Shown here piece after piece: positions 45,510 through 58,106 of a stretch of DNA of 64,000 bases. The notes under the pieces were generated by a model. The model saw only the letters and a program-made list of their open reading frames with translations. It was not told where the DNA came from and ran no database searches. Within the stretch, counting starts at the first letter, position 1; each line of letters starts with the position of its first letter. The position numbers and the translations under genes are program-made. The stretch is from Capitulum mitella (lineage: Eukaryota; Arthropoda; Thecostraca; Pollicipedomorpha; Pollicipedidae), in NCBI GenBank assembly GCA_030062745.1, contig CP099849.1:18336144-18400143 (forward strand). The letters are read 5' to 3'.

Positions 45510-47500
45510 GTAAGTTTTTGGAACGGTGCGGGTGCATATCGAGATGGCTATCGTCGGACCAGATTCTCTAATTAGGCTGGTTCACACTATGACGGGACTC
45601 AAGGTGCACTTCTTCCCACCCTGATTTGTACCCATTGTCAGCGAGGACAAAGACGTGTTCCGCTGACCGATCCGTTCCATGTGAGTCTCGCCACCTGTTC
45701 CGGGATGGTCACCAGATCCGATATCTGGTGACATATTCTGGTCTCATCCGACTCAAGACAGATGTCTGATGACGACGTGTTGTTGCGGTTGCCGTCCTCT
45801 TCTTGCATTCCTTTTTCCCCGATCCTCGCCCGATCGGAAACGTCACCTTCAGCTGCCGATGACGTCACGCCAAAACCCGGCGGCGTCCGGCGGCCGGTCG
45901 ACCGCTGTTGGCCGTCACAACCGCAGCGGGCGTCACGTCAACTGCGCCGCACCCCCCCCCCCCATTGCACCCCGGCCCCGCCGGCGCCGCCCTACTGCCG
46001 TGTCACATCCGGCCGGCTCGCACGCCTCACGCACGGCGCCCGGGACGACTGCAGGGCGCTGTGCGCTTCGCGGCGCTGCCAGCCGTCACGCCTCACGCGA
46101 AGTCTGCGCTCGGCTGGACTCTGAGCTGCCACTCAGATGTCCCACCTGACGTCGAGCCGTTCCAGGGCTTTGGTACTGAGGAGAAGGATCATAATGCGAA
46201 GGGCTCAGGTTCAGAAAAGTATTTTGAAAAGCACTGCATTAGTTTCTTTGTTTGCGGTATTCATTGTCCCCTGTTGAAACTTCGTCGCGGAGGCCATGTC
46301 GTGACGTTAAATTACTGCATGTTTTTGTTTCAGAGTTACTGTTTCAGTTTTGTTACTGCATGTTTTCGGAGTTAAAATACTGCGTGTTTATCCATATCAG
46401 CTGTGTGTAGCCGCTGTTTGCCTATAGCCCCAATGTCCAGATTAGTTTTTCGCTTTCAGGCAAACATTAGCGAAACAGGCAGTGCAACTTCGTTTTTCTT
46501 ACATTCTTTGTCATGTTGTAGATGGTCTTCGCATGACGGCGGGCTAATTCTTGACGAGCGAGACTGATACGCAGCGGCGTTATAACCACGTTTTCCGCTT
46601 GATCTGCCGCGCATTTCTTTTCGCAACACGGCTTCGCACCGCTGCGCCAGTCCAGCACGTGTGAGATGATTCAGCGCGAGGTTTGGCGGCACGGGGATAG
46701 TAACGCGCTGTTCTCGCGGGCAGCTGTGGTCATCCATGCGATGGTTACGAAGCAGCTGGATGGTGCATGAAGCATAGCAACACCTGCTCCGGCCCGCACC
46801 TTTCAACCCACTCGATCCCCGCTGTTTTCGATTTTCTACCGGAATTGCACAGAGCGGCGTACCAAATCGGAGGTATATAAATTATTGATCGCGTTACGCT
46901 TACATGCGTGGACAATCGAGCCGCAGCGGTTAACGCCAGCTGAGATGAGCGTTTCCGCTCCGCTGCCGACCTTGGTACAGCCTGTTCGTCCCACCACGCC
47001 GGCACACCGCATGTTTCGCTTTGTTTCAAAATCGGCCTTTTGTGTACGACGAGCGGAGGGCCATTGTATTGGTGAGGGTGTGATGTTCGCCAGTTTTGGC
47101 CCAAGTCGCTCGTGACAGCTCAATTCGCGCCGGCCGCGGAATAGAATGCTCCTCGTGGCCTTCGAACAGCACGTCTCACCGCAGCGGACGTGAATATGAC
47201 TCAATTAGTAAGTGAAGAACGTACTGGAGGGACGGATATTCTCCAGCCATACCAAAATCCGTGCTCCCATCTTTTTTTGGTTGATCTCGTCTGGAAGTGT
47301 ATGCCGTAGGCTCATGAGACAGTTTTTTTAGGAGCCAATGCGGTTGTTGTTGAGTTTCCAATGCACATTACCCAAAGAGCTTCGGAGATGGCAACAGAAA
47401 CTCCTGGCTTCGCCTGAGAGTGCGTAAGGTTCTGCGAATTTTGTTGCAAACGTACTCTTTCCCTCGTTTCTCGCGCACGACTCGTAGCGTAACCCCGTCC
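45510..47500. other. spacer with a small island (45.84-46.15 kb), no gene recognised
   Basis: A full CRE (TGACGTCA) lies at 45860-45867 and a C homopolymer near 45950. The A/T-balanced part has overlapping frames on both strands (46456-46806 and 46836-47204 minus) without motifs. Confidence 0.38.
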
Positions 47501-47900
47501 TCGTGCCAGCCCGAGCAAATCGTCCGCACTGGCAGCGAGGGACCTTGATAAGCCACGGCACACGGCGCCGCTGCAGCGCCGTGTGCCACCTTCACAACAA
47601 CAATACCGCCGTCCGTCAGCGGGTTTACGCGGCCGCAGCCGGTCGGGTGTCCGCCTGTCGCGGCCCAGTCGGCGGGGCCGGCCGCTGCTGGCCGGCAGAG
47701 CTGTCGCAGGTTCGCCGCAGCTGCCGACCCCGGCTCGGCGACCTGCACGCTCGCTGGCCGCCCCGGGCAGACGACGGCCGCGCCCCCGGCGTTGGGCGTG
47801 TTTTTACGGGCGGTCGGGTCGTCTGACCTGGAAAGGAGCTGAAAGCGCTCCGCCAGTCCGCCGTGAAAGAAGGCTCCGGTTTCTAATGGAAGATTAGACG
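47501..47900. promoter_or_regulatory. GC-rich island with a perfect hairpin
   Basis: CpG-dense. It contains the inverted repeat at 47557-47587, and frames on both strands are composition effects. Confidence 0.38.
47557..47587. repeat. perfect hairpin, 12-bp stem, 7-base loop
   Basis: GGCACACGGCGC (47557-47568) is the exact reverse complement of 47576-47587. Loop CGCTGCA. Confidence 0.85.
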
Positions 47901-47990
47901 CGTTTTCCGGCCTCGCCGCGGTGACCGTCGTTTTGGTTCGTTTTTGTGACGAGTCGGATGCGAAAGTGGAGTCGATTCTGGCGAATGACT

Positions 47991-48083
47991 CAGCACTGCG
48001 ACTTCGGGAGAACAGCTGCCGCAGCACTATGACATCGGGAGAGGAGCTGCCGCAGCACTGTGACGTCGGGAAAGGAGCTGCCG
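47991..48083. repeat. 31-bp minisatellite, 3 units
   Basis: CAGCACTGNGACNTCGGGA-type units start at 47991, 48022 and 48053. The third contains a TGACGTC half-CRE. Confidence 0.88.
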
Positions 48084-48220
48084 CACGTTATTACGTCAGA
48101 AGGGCAGGCCCCGGGAGCTGCCGGTCAGACCGCGGCGGGGATCGGAGCGCAGGCCTGAGTCGGACCGATTCCGCTGGGACGAAGCGTCCAGCGCAGCGAG
48201 GTTGGCTAGACGTTACCCGG

Positions 48221-48316
48221 CACTGACGGCGGCTGGACGGCAGGCACTGGCGGCGGCTGGACGGCGGGCACTAGCGGCGGCTGGGCGGCGGGCACTGGTG
48301 ATGGCTGGACAGCCGG
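48221..48316. repeat. 24-bp minisatellite, 4 units
   Basis: CACTGGCGGCGGCTGGACGG-type units start at 48221, 48245, 48269 and 48293. The unit is a multiple of three, so frames stay open. Confidence 0.88.
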
Positions 48317-50130
48317 CGCTCGTGACGGCCAGTGCCCCGGACGCAGCTGCGGCTGGGCTGTGCTGACAAAGCGCCATGGTCAGGCACGCGCGCCAAATGG
48401 CCCTCAACAGCAACCGGTGTTAACATGTTCAACTGCTGCAGCCGTGCACCACGTGCGGGCCAAGCGCAAAGTATGTGTGTAGGTCGCTTTGTCCGCCGGC
48501 CATTGTGTAATGGGTCAATAGCTCTGTCCACCGCCTGCTGCATAAAGAGCTGCGAACGTGCTGGTCGCTGGCTGCCCGGTGCGGTCCATGCTGCAGAGGC
48601 CACAGGCAGAACACGGCACAGCTCAACCATCGCAATAATTTGTGGACAGGGTCAGTTGACAGACATTGGCGGAGAAGCTCAATATAGGCTCAAGGGGAAT
48701 AAAATGATCTGACTCCGATCTTAACGTAGCATCATCCCATGCGACTGTCTCGGGCGGTGCTTGTCGAAGTACAGGCGTGAAGAAACATATCTGAAATTTT
48801 TTCTACCAAAATCAATGAAATTTATATCCATATCCGTCGTGATCAGTGTGCTCAGGGCCCTGGATTTACCGTCCTTCATTGACACTTGTCAATAAACAGC
48901 CGCGGGAGCGACCGGCTTTGATCACCAGACCCCTTGATAGGCCTAACTTTACGATCAAGGCGGGTGGGCACTCCATTTGATGCCCCTCCAGTTTTTGCTG
49001 CCAATGATCCCGGCTAGTTCTGCTAAACACGAGCGTCGCCTTGCGCCCTGCGCTTCGGCGTTCTGGAGCGATAGACCAATGGCAGGCGGGGGGGGGGGGG
49101 AGAGAGAGGGACACGGACCGGCATTTCTTCCCGGGAATGACAGCGTGGCCTTTTGGTGACCCGTTTCACCACTGTCAACCCGGGCCAGGCTTCTGCAGCC
49201 GACGCACGCTCGCCGTCAGCTTCATTTCTGTACTGGGTCTGCGGCAGCAGCACCACCACCATCACCCAGGAAGCAGCCAGCTGTGCAGAGACTCGAAATG
49301 TTATAAAACGCGATTAAAATGTTACATGTGCTTCGCAGCATTTGGTTTGTTCCTGTTCAGGATGATCGTGTTTATTCATGGTCCGTTAATTCGGTCATTT
49401 TGCGAGCAACGGTACAAACTCGGAGTACCTTGTTCGTGGGTTACACGTATCAGGTAGCCTTGTCTTATTCACGCTTATTCACGTGTACTAGGGCTTCTTA
49501 CGAGCTTGCCTTCCATTCATGGGCTATGCCTACGGGCCATGGTGGACACTCCTGTTAGCTGGCTGCTGCAGCTCTGATAACAATTTGAAATTCCAGGCTC
49601 GGCAACGTACACAACACTCCCTGACCTTCCGCTGCGAGGTTTTGCATTCAGCTTTCGTCGAGACATGCCAGTGCTCCAGTTTGCCTTCACTTCATTTTGC
49701 TCAAGGGGTTCGTGATCCTATAGTGTTGCAGTTGGCGTCAGTCACTTTTGCTTGCAAGAACTGCACGATTGCTGACGCGCATGCAAATGTGGAAAGCCGA
49801 GTCATCTGTTTCGCAAGGTCCTCGGGACCCTTGTCAAATCGATCGCTCTCGACCACCGTCGCGCAAGTCAGATTGACAAACTGCAGAAGAACATGCTCCG
49901 TCGGGCGCCTATATGGACATAGGAAGGTCGGCCGTCAGCGTAACCAGGATTTTCATACGGGAGTTGAGGCTGAAAAATAACATAAGACCGTCGGGCGTTT
50001 GGCTGCATTAACTCAAGGAAGAATATGTGTTAGAAGGGTCCGAAAAGCCTCGGGTCCCGTTCCTGGCCCCTCTGCATGGGCATAGAAATCATTACTGCAC
50101 TGTTGGAAGTGATAAGCTATCCTCGTTTAC
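48317..50130. other. spacer, no gene recognised
   Basis: Balanced composition. A G homopolymer followed by (GA)n lies near 49088-49108. A 153-codon plus frame (49519-49980) has ordinary composition but no motif or clear splice signals. Confidence 0.38.
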
Positions 50131-50704
50131 GGAGAAGCCGGCACCATTCAGCTGGATGCCGTGCCGCCGGCTTCGGAGGCGGCTCACCTGCCGGCGGGCC
50201 CGGTCCCTGACCGGTTTTGGGCAGCGCTCGGCGCGGCCGGAGGCTGGTGCAGGCGCCGAACAGCTGGACTCGGAGCAGCGCGCGAACCCTGCACCCGGCT
50301 CCGCCTGGACCAGGACTGAGACCCGGCTCACGGACGGCCCTGGTGCCGCTCGCCGGTCACGGGCAGCGCTGGTGGCTGAACAGCATCTCAGCTTTGGCAG
50401 ACCCACTTGCATTTCACTGGCAAAATTCTCGCGTGAAAGTTCATTGCTTTGAGCCTGTATAATCTATCTTGAAAATAAAGCGGTGATTGAGTTTATCCAT
50501 TATGACGTACGAATGGGGCGCCTTGACAAGGCCTAGCAACAACCTCCAGAGGATCTCAGACGGAGCTAATAAACAGCAATTAACGCGTACGTGGTCGTGT
50601 TGTTCGTGCAGCGAAATTTTACCCGTGCTCTACGCGTGCCATGCAACGAAGTGTGGTCGTGATTTGATCTCATGACAGGCAGGTTTTGCCCATCGTGCGT
50701 GCAC
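50131..50704. other. small GC-rich island and spacer
   Basis: The island spans about 50.13-50.4 kb. A minus-strand GGCAG|GTGAGCC lies at about 50187 after a low-complexity frame, which is not convincing as an exon. Confidence 0.35.
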
Positions 50705-50751
50705 GACCACAGCTGTGGTCAATCAAGCTGTGCAACGCGCACAGCTTGATT
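50705..50751. repeat. palindrome followed by a perfect 13-bp hairpin
   Basis: GACCACAGCTGTGGTC (50705-50720) is a perfect palindrome with a central CAGCTG E-box. Directly after it AATCAAGCTGTGC (50721-50733) pairs with 50739-50751 across a 5-base loop. Confidence 0.85.
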
Positions 50752-52550
50752 ATAATTATTCTGCGCTCCTCAGCGACGCTAAACGTTTCCAGTGCGCATT
50801 GAAGGTAATAGGAGATACTGTGCACCCAGTTGGAGCCAAAGCCATCTTGCGAGTAGCGTAGCGGAGTTAGATTGCAGCGTCGCACCTGCCATCGAGCAGC
50901 TGGGACCTTCGAACATCTGGGAAATGGTAGGTTCGCCAGGCACCTTGCGCATGCGACTTGAAAAGACCTTCGTAACGTCATCGAGTCCTTGAGAAGACCG
51001 ATCGCCGGACGCTGTTCCCGACGGACTCAATGTGGCGCCAAAAATCCGCGTCATCTCGGCGGCGAAAAACGCGCGCCGGCGGCGGCGGCGCTCCCCCGCG
51101 AACCGGGCGCCGCAGGGCGTGAAACCCGCGCCTCTTTGTCGGCCGGCGCACTGCGGCGGCGCGGCGCGGCCCGGCGCGCCGCCTGTCGTGATGCGCCAGA
51201 GTTGCCGCGTCACCCGCCGGCGGCGCCGCGACCCGGCCGGCACCGCTTGCGTCATCGGCAAGTGTTCGGTCGGCGCAAGACGCCGTGTTTGCTCGCGGCC
51301 CTGGTGCTGGCACGGGCTCTATGGAAGCTTTTGCATTTTGGAGCCCGGGTAGGACGTTTGGAGACGACGGAGGAACGGAGGTCGAATGATAGGCGGTTTC
51401 AGGGGACTTGAGACTGTTGGACCCATCTTTATCTTTGGCTTTGGATGACCTTGGTGTCTGATTGTCATGAGTTTTGCAGGCGTGGGTAGAGCCCTTTTAT
51501 ACAACTATCTGTGGTGCATCATGCTATGTTTTGTTCTCTGGAGATACGTTCAGCGACAGGGAGCCCTTGACGATTGAAGGCCTGATCAGTGTATGGATCG
51601 TGATAGCATCCAGAAGGCATCGTCATGTATCATGCACCCATCTAGGAGCTTTGGAAGCAGTAGCTCAAGTTTTAATAAAACCAAAAATGGTGTTGGTCGG
51701 CCTACGGACTTTTGGCATGATTCCCCTGAAAATTGCGTAATGCCAAAACGTCAACTTCAGTATTAACAGACATATCTGACGTGTAAAGCCTAGCTTCTCC
51801 TAGCATACAAGAGGTTGTTTGTTTCCATAATCAGCTTATGTTGGATGTTGAAACTTCGGGTGTTTCAACAGCTGGCATCCTCTGCTGATCACAAGCTCTA
51901 GCAGTCGTCATAAATTGTTTACTAAAACAAAAAGTATAAAACTGTGCTTTCTGATGTTATCTGCACACATCAGTGAGGGAACTATAAGCAATCGAGAAGC
52001 GGCACTGATGTCCACTCATGCTTTTTGTGTGGTGCGGGGCTGGCCTCTTAAGTAAAATGTTTACTGCATGCTGCTTGTGCCAAATGCTGCAGATTTTAAC
52101 GGGCGTTTTTAATGGACGGAAATTGCGCAGAAGTAGCTATTGCGATATCCTTTCGAAGCTCACATAGCCTTCAAATCCATATATAAATTTTGCCCGTAAT
52201 TGCAGAAACACGCCAGCTGGTTTGTTTCCTATGTATTGGTCGGCTGATATTAAACAGCTGCACTACTCTACCGCGGTTGTTTCTCCCTACCATATTGACG
52301 TGAAACACAAAGACAAATACTGACAAGGCACTGTGGGTATTGCAATGCACTTGCCACTCACTGCCGGTAGCGCGGAAACCCTCTGCATGGGATCTTCCTC
52401 CGCTCGGCTGCTCAACCCACCCGTAAATCCGCCAAGGCGAGCCGGCGTCACTCTTTCGGCGTGAACCGTGAGATTTTTGCTGATGTAACAGATACCCAGC
52501 TGCAGATCAACCGGGTGAGGGGCTCCTGCTGGTGCTGTATCAGGCACACC
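50752..52550. other. island (50.98-51.32 kb) and spacer, no gene recognised
   Basis: The island gives overlapping Arg-rich frames on both strands. The following A/T-rich stretch to 52.3 kb is featureless apart from a short GTTGAAAC inverted repeat near 51847. Confidence 0.38.
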
Positions 52551-52553
52551 ATG

Positions 52554-52582
52554 CTCTCTCTCTCTCTCTCTCTCTCTCTCAG
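52554..52582 (+). repeat. (CT)n microsatellite ending in CAG
   Basis: About 13 CT units run straight into CAG|GCGTGC, which would act as a strong polypyrimidine tract and acceptor. The two open frames that follow (to 52756 and 53237) are in an island and not family-like. Confidence 0.7.
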
Positions 52583-53240
52583 GCGTGCATGCTGTCCGGC
52601 CAAGTCCGGCGTTTTGTGCTGCGGGTCCGGCGTCTTGTGCTGCTGCCCGGTCGCCCAGCTCCGGGTTCAGCCGGCCCCGGAGCCCGTCATAAGCGGACGG
52701 CCGAGCGGCGCCCGCTGCCGGCACCCGCCGGGGACGAACCCGTTCCCAGAAGCTGACCGCCGCCGGCCGGCCGCACTCGGCTCGCTGCTCGGCTGGTCAT
52801 TACGCGGTGGCGCGCCGTCTGTCACGATCGTGACGCCCCTCCCCCGCCTCGGCGATCCGCTGCAGCCGGGCGGGCGGCGTGATTGCTACTCAGTCGTATC
52901 TCGGCCTGATCTGGCTGATCGGTGGCGCCTGAAGCTCGCGTCCTGGGATGGTCCACGGCACCCGCCGGCAGCCTCCCGGACGTGCCTTCGCGCCGGAGGC
53001 TTCGTCACGCACAGACCGCCGCCACTGACGCTCTGCGGGCTGCGCCTGCAGTGGTCAGGGGGGCCAGACCAGGCATGTCATGTGTATGGCGCCCTCTGGT
53101 GCGTTGACGCAGAGAGACAAAACACCGTGCTCGGTGAGGCGAGGAGCAGCTGGCAACATGGCTGCCGGACAGTCCGTTTTTATCGGCGATCGAAACGTGA
53201 GGTGGATTGTTTTGCAACGGAATGGCATGGCAGGTAAAAA
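52583..53240. promoter_or_regulatory. GC-rich island with a long but doubtful open frame
   Basis: A plus frame of 258 codons (52461-53237) spans the microsatellite and the island. Its peptide shifts in composition without any domain. It is probably chance in GC-rich DNA. Confidence 0.35.
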
Positions 53241-56090
53241 CCAGGCTTTGTTGTCAAGAGCCTGAGTGCCCTCCATGTACTCTATGTTTGGAAATATCAG
53301 GATTTTCAGTTACTCTTTATTATGTGACAAATATTTGCTAATCATAGATAACCCCTGCGGCACGTTTCCAGGTAGCGACAATAGGTGGCCTGCAAGTTGC
53401 GATACACCGAGTTCATAAGTTTGTCAGGAAGTAAAATACGCAGTGGAGGACAAGTTTCATCTTATCGAGTCATATCCAACAGTGCGTTTTAGCAGCTTCC
53501 TCAGAGCTCCCTCTTGAAATGCATGCAGGCTTAACTAATGCTTTTTAAAGCTTTTTAGCATGATGTTTTGTCCATGTGAAATTCATGAATGGTATGTCCG
53601 TATTGATTTGCGACATGGCCTTCACACGTCAAAATTTCCTGAAATGTGTATGCTGCTGAAAAAGACGTTCTTTTCCCATGCCATTTTGTTTCCCTTTTTG
53701 TGGCGATTTCATGGAATTTCCTGCATGGTAAGTGGAGTCAGCAGATCCCATTTTCCGAACGACGTTGATTTTGCAGACCAGCGTAAGAGTGCAATGTTTT
53801 CTAGTTCTTGACTCACGGTGTTATTTTTAGGAATATGTTGCAAGACCATGCGGATCTTGTAAGTAATCGTGGTAGAACAATGGATGGAAGCAAAGCTCCC
53901 ACTCACTGTCAAGGCCCTATGCGACTGCGCCATTTTCACCGAAATCCACACATGAGAGGCTTGTTCAGCTCTTGCCATGTGTGTAGCCTGTAGCTCACAA
54001 AGTAGGGTTTTGCTCATTAAATCCATTGGCATTGTTGGCGCTACCCCTGAAAGAACACATGCGACATTTCTCGGTGCCGTAGTGATAAGATATTACGGTG
54101 GAAGCCGAAGGCTGAGTGTTACCTCGCCTAGCAGAACACAAATTCAAGTTCAGCGGCCGACCCTGCCCGCTGCCGCCCGTGGGTTTCTTGGCCGTAATGC
54201 TTTCTGGATGTGAATAATTTCAGAACCACTGGCAACTAATTCATAAAGCTTTTACTTAGAACATGCCCTTAAATTTGCGTACTTCTCGTTTACAATCGCA
54301 TTGCTGTTCGCAAGACATGCTACATGTCGTTGCATATAGGATTAAGAAAGCGTCAGTTTCCCCATGGAAGACAATGTGGATAATTCAGCGACTTTGTCTT
54401 CTTTGTTTCACCTTCCTGTCTCGTATCACCGCCTATTTATCTACGCATCAACCATCACCCCGACCGTTCGGGGAAGCGAACGCTCCACGTCTTAGGATGT
54501 GGCGGCCAATACATCACACAGGTGCGGTGCAGACGCCGCGGCGCGCCGTGTACCACGTGGCGCCGGTGCGAGTGGCGCGCCTCCTTCGGGAGCCGACTGC
54601 AGTTCTTTTCCCGGCGCGCTGCGGCCGGCCGGGCGGGCGCGGCGGGCGCGGCAGCGGGTCGCGCGCCGGTGAGCGCCTGCGCCGCGGACGGCGCGACCTC
54701 TTGCCGCCCAGATCTGGGACAGCGGCGAGCACGTGCCGGCCCGAGCCTGGAACGGGACCGCTGCCGGCCGCCCGCTGTCGGCCTCCCGCGCCCGGCAGCT
54801 GCAGTCTGCCCGCGCGGCGGCACGCACGCTCCCAGACCACTGCACTGGGCAGCCGGGGACTTCTGGATCGAGCCGAACAAGACGGATTTGGTGCTCAGGT
54901 TGGCGCTGCCTTAAGCCTTTTGCACCCGTCTGTTTTATTGCGCGGCTTTCTCACCGAGGTCACTCGCTTCATTGATATAGTTTGTTTCCAAGTCAAACTG
55001 GGCACTCCGAACTGGCTTGTCCATTAGCTAATTTGAAAATTAGCAAACTAGCCAGCTGTCACTTAACAAAAGTTGTGAACTCACACATCTCTTGCTAGAT
55101 GCTGGTGCGCCACCTATTTCGGGTGTTTCTCAGTAATCGTGAGATAATCCAAGTACTTTCCTTATCGCATGATCAGATTTTACGCAGTGCTTCCGAGAAA
55201 CAGTGCGCGGTTGAAATCGCGATGTCCTGAAATACGTAGTCGCCTAAACCAAGTGTTTTCTGTTGAATTATCCTTGAGTTCAGAACGTTGCGATTTAAAA
55301 TAGAAGCGGCGCGCATAAAAACCGCTGTCTTCGTCATGCCCGACATGTAACCTGAATGCCAGTCCCTCGGGCCATCTTGATCTCAGCAGGTGATCAAGGT
55401 AACCGTCGAAAAAAAAACACATACCACGAGCTTACTGTGGTGAAACGATGCACCGTCCTTGAAGATATCTTTAGTTAAATTGCAAAACACTGCTTGCATC
55501 TCTTTGGCTATAATCCGGTTTAAGTGTCAATGTCTTTATTCATTAATTTATGCCTCGGTGTTTTTTTAACATTTTTCTCTTAGATACGATCTTATCAATG
55601 TCTACCCTTGTCATGGGCTTAACATAAGTAACAGTAACCCGGGATCTCGATGTGTGTTATCAGCTTGCGATCTCTTGTAGTCAAGACCCTGTGTACTATA
55701 ACATACTGCTTTTGAAGATGAGAAAAAATAACATGTAGTGATGTGATCTAAGCCTGATTTTTTCGCGTGAGTGTTTAACTTGGTTACAGCGGAACTGGAT
55801 CACACTGGCATGAAAGGCACGCTTGTGTGGCACACTCATGAAAGGCACTAGCCCTCACTTTTGCCATTTAAGAGCAAGGATCTCAAAGACGTGCAGCAGA
55901 TAAGACAACTTTCAGTCGGTTAATCTTCGCAAAAGCAGACACACGGTGACTTATCAAATTACGCATTTCTTCTCGGCCAGTCTCGGAAGGTTAGAGATAT
56001 ACCTGACTCCGTCGTCTGTCAGTTCCACCGACTCCTGGGCAGGCAGGCACCTGATGAGGCAGACTTGCACTTAGTGACCTCAGGGGAACC
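53241..56090. other. spacers with one island (54.49-54.92 kb), no gene recognised
   Basis: A strong-looking plus donor (GCATG|GTAAGTGG) sits at 53728 but no recognisable exon precedes it. The island frames are composition effects. The stretch 54.95-56.05 kb is A/T-rich and empty apart from an 8-bp inverted repeat at 55026-55043. Confidence 0.38.
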
Positions 56091-57300
56091 CCTTACTTCT
56101 CAATGAGCCTCCGTGACCCTCCGGGGACACTGTGTCTGCCCTCCGCCTGTGACCTCCCGGAGGACGCGGCGGCTGCCGAAACCGCCACCAGATGGCCTGC
56201 TGCCGCCACCGGCTGCCGGCCGCCCGCCGTCCGCCGCCCGCCGCTGCACCAGTTCAGCAGCGGTGGTGGCGGCGGCGGCAGGAGCACGGCGCTGGGTGTG
56301 ACGGTGTGCCGATACCCTGGAGAGGCGTTCCGGCCGCTGGCGGTGCTGGTGAGTGCCGGAGCTCGGACGCGCTGAGGCTGGCTCTCGCAGCCGGAGGGCC
56401 GGCCGGTGACCCGCAGTCCAGCCGGCCTGGGCGCTCAGTGACGCCGTGCGGACGGCCTCGTCTGCTGAGGCGTCCAGCGGGCGGCGACCCGGCGCGGCAG
56501 CTGTGCGCGGCGGCGGTCCCCTAATTGGCCGACGGGCCGTCGGACCAGGTGTCGGAGGCGGCATTGTGAGCTGCCGGACGGCCGGGCTCCGGCGGCGCCA
56601 GAAGGCGGCCACGCTCGGCCGAGGCGTCTCAGTTTTAGTCCGCCGTGACGGCCGGCTGTGCGAGCGCCGCTCGAGCGTGAAGCGTTCAATGGGCATCAGG
56701 TGTTCCGCTCAGGTGGACATCTGTGCCATTTCTTCATGCCAAAACTCCAGTGGAGATGTTATCATGTGTCCGGTAAAGACATTGGTCTCTTTCACCACAG
56801 TCCAAAATTGTCAGTCCACAGTCCACAGTCCGCTGATATGTTTTTGTTCTTGTTTCTTGATGCGACACTCAGTGCAGATGCCTGCTTGTGTGCTTTCGGT
56901 GTTCTTGAACATAACTTAGTTGTCGTTTTCGTACCAATGTGCTACCCCTCATTATGGTGCAATTTCGGTGCGGATTCCGGGCATTCTGGCCTCTCCCCCT
57001 CTGCTCTGACGTATTGTGCGTGAGCCGCGATTGTCCTCCGCGCGCCGGCTCCGTTCGGACGGCTGCGCGGCCTCTTCCTGCCGGCATTTGAGCCGATCCG
57101 GCGGCCTCCCTCCGCGCCGACCAGGACGACCGCCGCCGGCGCATTCCAGTCGGCCAGACTGGCCGGGCCGCGCCGGCCTCCTCTGCACTGAGCGCGGCCG
57201 CCGCCGTGGCGCCGCGGCGCCAGAGCGGCGGCGGCTCACTGAGCCCTGCCTGGCGTGGGACCTGACCTAACCTGATGAGACTGGGAGCTGGCCTGACCTG
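56091..57300. promoter_or_regulatory. two GC-rich islands
   Basis: Blocks at 56.1-56.67 and 57.0-57.28 kb. The first contains an ATG frame (56103) ending at GCTG|GTGAGTGCC (56348/56349) and a CTAATTGG site at 56520. No family likeness. Confidence 0.38.
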
Positions 57301-57454
57301 GCGAGATCTGCGCTGAGTCTTGGCAGGGGTCGGGGTCGCGACACGATGCTGGTCTGGTGCGGCGAGTCAGTCAGTGGGTGGCGGCAGGACTGACCATTTT
57401 TTCCAGGGCCAGCATATCGACATTTCTTGTCGGGGATTGTATCAGCCTTTCGTG

Positions 57455-57655
57455 TCCTTCCCGACCCAGATCACCCCGTCACCCTCTGTCTCAGGACCAA
57501 GACCAGTCTGCGACCTTGTCACCTGGCCCAGACCGGTCCTTGACCCTCCGTCCCCTGACCCAGACGAGTCCGTGACACCGTCGCGGACCCAGACCAGCCA
57601 ACCGCCATCTTCCGTCGTCTGCCCCAGCCCAGCCCGTGACCCCGTCCCCTGACCG
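57455..57655. repeat. degenerate repeat of about 38-40 bp
   Basis: GACCCAGACCAGTCNGTGACC-like units recur about five times. They keep frames open on both strands. Confidence 0.6.
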
Positions 57656-58100
57656 GGTCGACCCCGCGACCGGGCCGCGGCCGCGGCCGGAAGCGGTGCC
57701 GTCCGTTCTGCGCGGTCCGCGGCCGCCGTCATTCAGCGGCCGCTGCATTGTGCCTTTGTGCGGCGCCGCCGGCCCGGGCCGGCCCGCAGCCGGCGCGTGT
57801 CGGCCGCCGGCCCGACCGAAGACGAGTCCGCGCCGGCTTTGTCGCTGCGCCGCCGCGGCGTTCGTGCATAGAGCTTGGTTTCATCGCAGCGTGGTGAGGT
57901 TCTGCCAGGCGCCCGCCGGCAGAAGTGGTGATGCAGAAGGTCGTTACTGGCGGGGTTGTGCTGAGAGGTTGGGTCGGGAAATGCCAGTAGCGCCGGGAAC
58001 TTCCGGCCGCAGGGAGGTCTGCGTTCTTGGGTCGAGGAAGCGTCTCTGATTCGTGTGAGTAGCCTTCCTATCATTCCTGGCGGGCGGTGTGCTGCAGTTA
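57656..58100. promoter_or_regulatory. GC-rich island
   Basis: CpG-dense to about 57.87 kb, then balanced. No exon recognised; GTGTGAGTAG at 58052 is a possible plus donor. Confidence 0.35.
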
Positions 58101-58106
58101 GCGCCT

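Noticed and set aside
50092..50412. Minus-strand frame ending near a GGCAG|GTGAGCC donor
   Set aside because: Low-complexity peptide, no acceptor or clear start. The donor match alone is weak evidence in GC-rich DNA.
52461..53237. 258-codon plus frame
   Set aside because: It starts before and runs through a CT microsatellite and a GC island, shows no domain, and shares space with other open frames.
56103..56348. ATG frame ending at a GTGAGT donor in an island
   Set aside because: The donor is good, but the peptide is Ala/Pro/Arg-rich like other island shadows. Kept only as part of a general observation.
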